A stretch of 5,018 nucleotides of DNA from assembly GCA_003644275.1 (NCBI GenBank), contig QNBY01000115.1, positions 1-5,018 of the forward strand. Direction: 5' to 3'. Positions 4,379 to 5,018 of the stretch are shown here, one piece after another. Position numbers and translations under genes: made by a program. The DNA is from Planctomycetota bacterium (GTDB lineage: Bacteria; Planctomycetota; B143-G9). Numbering within the stretch: position 1 is the first letter of the stretch; every line of letters starts with the position of its first letter. The notes under the pieces are model-generated. The model had not been told where the DNA came from and did not search any database. It saw only the letters and a program-made list of their open reading frames with translations.

Positions 4379-5018
4379 ATGAAACTCCTCGAACATAATA
4401 CCGAAAGCGAAGTAGTCCTTCTCCACAATGTGGACATAGGTGTTCTCACGAGGGAAGAAGATATCCGTGTTGCTTTTCGTCTCGGCAAATACGAAGGTTT
4501 TCACATTGACTGCAAGGATGCATACCTGGATAGACCTAGAAAGGATGTCTTTGAAAAGCCAGATTACAAACAAAAAAGAGTGGCGATAATTAACGAGCCG
4601 AAGGGGAATTTCTGTTGCTGGGTGGGAGAAGGCATTTTTAGGGTGTATGGAGGCATAACCTTTTCCGAGGCGGTTCAGGAAGCTACCTACTTGCTTGAGA
4701 AAGTTGCCACGCAAGAAGAAAAGCTCAAAGAAGACAAGGTGTTGAGGGCTTTCGGAAGGCAAACGCATGAATTTGTCTTTGAGAGCGGAAAGGTGGAAAT
4801 ATTCAAGCTGTTTTCTGTAAGGCCGTGGGTTGAGCCTGCAAGCCCGTTCCAAAATACATCCGGTTTTAACGTTGAACTCCGCATTGATCACGAGGAATAT
4901 CAGGCTAGAGTCAGGCTAATGGGCGTTCCGGCCCAAAAGGGAGAGAGACAAGTTGTGATTCTTGAGATAAGCATTGATGTGAATAATCCATTCGGTTTTT
5001 TTGTCTGGGCAGATCGAA
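4379..5018 (+). CDS. Unrecognised low-GC gene (3' partial, runs off the window)
   Basis: An ATG with GGGAGG at 4368-4373 (five bases upstream) opens a frame of 213 codons without a stop to the window edge. It is preceded by its own promoter and a palindromic site. The product appears soluble: no signal peptide and no membrane segment. It looks mixed alpha/beta. There is a Lys/Glu-rich helix at about 96-122 (SEAVQEATYLLEKVATQ and onward), and predicted strands around VAIINE (68-73), FNVELRI (163-169) and QVVILEISI (191-199). Cysteines occur at 45, 79 and 80 and do not form a metal-binding motif I know. I do not recognise any domain. Three lines counted by hand give about 40-48% GC against about 68% in the upstream operon. 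Codon use is also AT-rich (AAA, GAA, GTT, ATT), suggesting horizontal acquisition. The function is unknown and the C-terminus is not visible. Confidence 0.7.
   Translation, partial: MKLLEHNTESEVVLLHNVDIGVLTREEDIRVAFRLGKYEGFHIDCKDAYLDRPRKDVFEKPDYKQKRVAIINEPKGNFCCWVGEGIFRVYGGITFSEAVQEATYLLEKVATQEEKLKEDKVLRAFGRQTHEFVFESGKVEIFKLFSVRPWVEPASPFQNTSGFNVELRIDHEEYQARVRLMGVPAQKGERQVVILEISIDVNNPFGFFVWADR

Noticed and set aside
4422..4434. Inverted repeat TCCAC-AAT-GTGGA inside the orphan gene
   Set aside because: Five-base arms within coding sequence, with no regulatory context. Expected by chance.
3914..4891. 325-codon minus-strand open frame
   Set aside because: It runs through the ferredoxin and NifU-domain genes and the terminator hairpin. 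The plus-strand frame from 4379 has a promoter, a ribosome site and better coding character.
1..5018. tRNA, rRNA, CRISPR array, insertion sequence or attachment site
   Set aside because: I looked for cloverleaf patterns, regularly spaced direct repeats and transposase-like frames and saw none. The composition change at about 4308 has no visible flanking repeat within the window.

Overview
The window looks like a GC-rich (mid-60s % in the lines I counted) diderm bacterium. A TonB-dependent outer-membrane barrel and an ExbB/ExbD motor require an outer membrane, and a 2[4Fe-4S] ferredoxin beside a NifU-type protein suggests anaerobic or microaerobic metabolism. No marker fixes the phylum. A GC-rich spirochaete or a deltaproteobacterium-like lineage would fit, but that is a low-confidence impression.

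Region 1 (1-3756, + strand) is a tightly packed operon that enters the window already under way. It holds the C-terminal half of a TonB-dependent receptor, exbB (10 bases downstream), exbD, a KynB-like cyclase/amidohydrolase, and a membrane protein with two transmembrane segments, a coiled coil and a cytoplasmic Mrr-like nuclease-fold domain. The last four genes overlap by four bases at each junction, so translation is probably coupled. Three of them use GTG or TTG starts. The receptor and ExbBD would form an energised uptake system. No tonB is visible. The ligand and the roles of the cyclase and the membrane protein are unknown. The Mrr-like domain keeps the fold signature but has lost the catalytic residues.

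Region 2 (3757-4307) is a small iron-sulfur unit. It has a good sigma70-type promoter whose spacer is almost entirely a short inverted repeat. A 56-residue ferredoxin and a 75-residue NifU C-terminal-domain protein follow, then a strong intrinsic terminator.

Region 3 (4308-5018) changes character. GC falls to about 40-48%. A near-consensus promoter overlaps a perfect 8+8 inverted repeat that looks like an operator. An unrecognised open reading frame of at least 213 codons then runs off the right edge. This looks like an independently regulated, probably acquired gene starting just past the terminator.

The points most worth following up are the membrane-anchored inactive Mrr-like protein in a TonB/ExbBD operon and the low-GC orphan gene with its palindromic operator.
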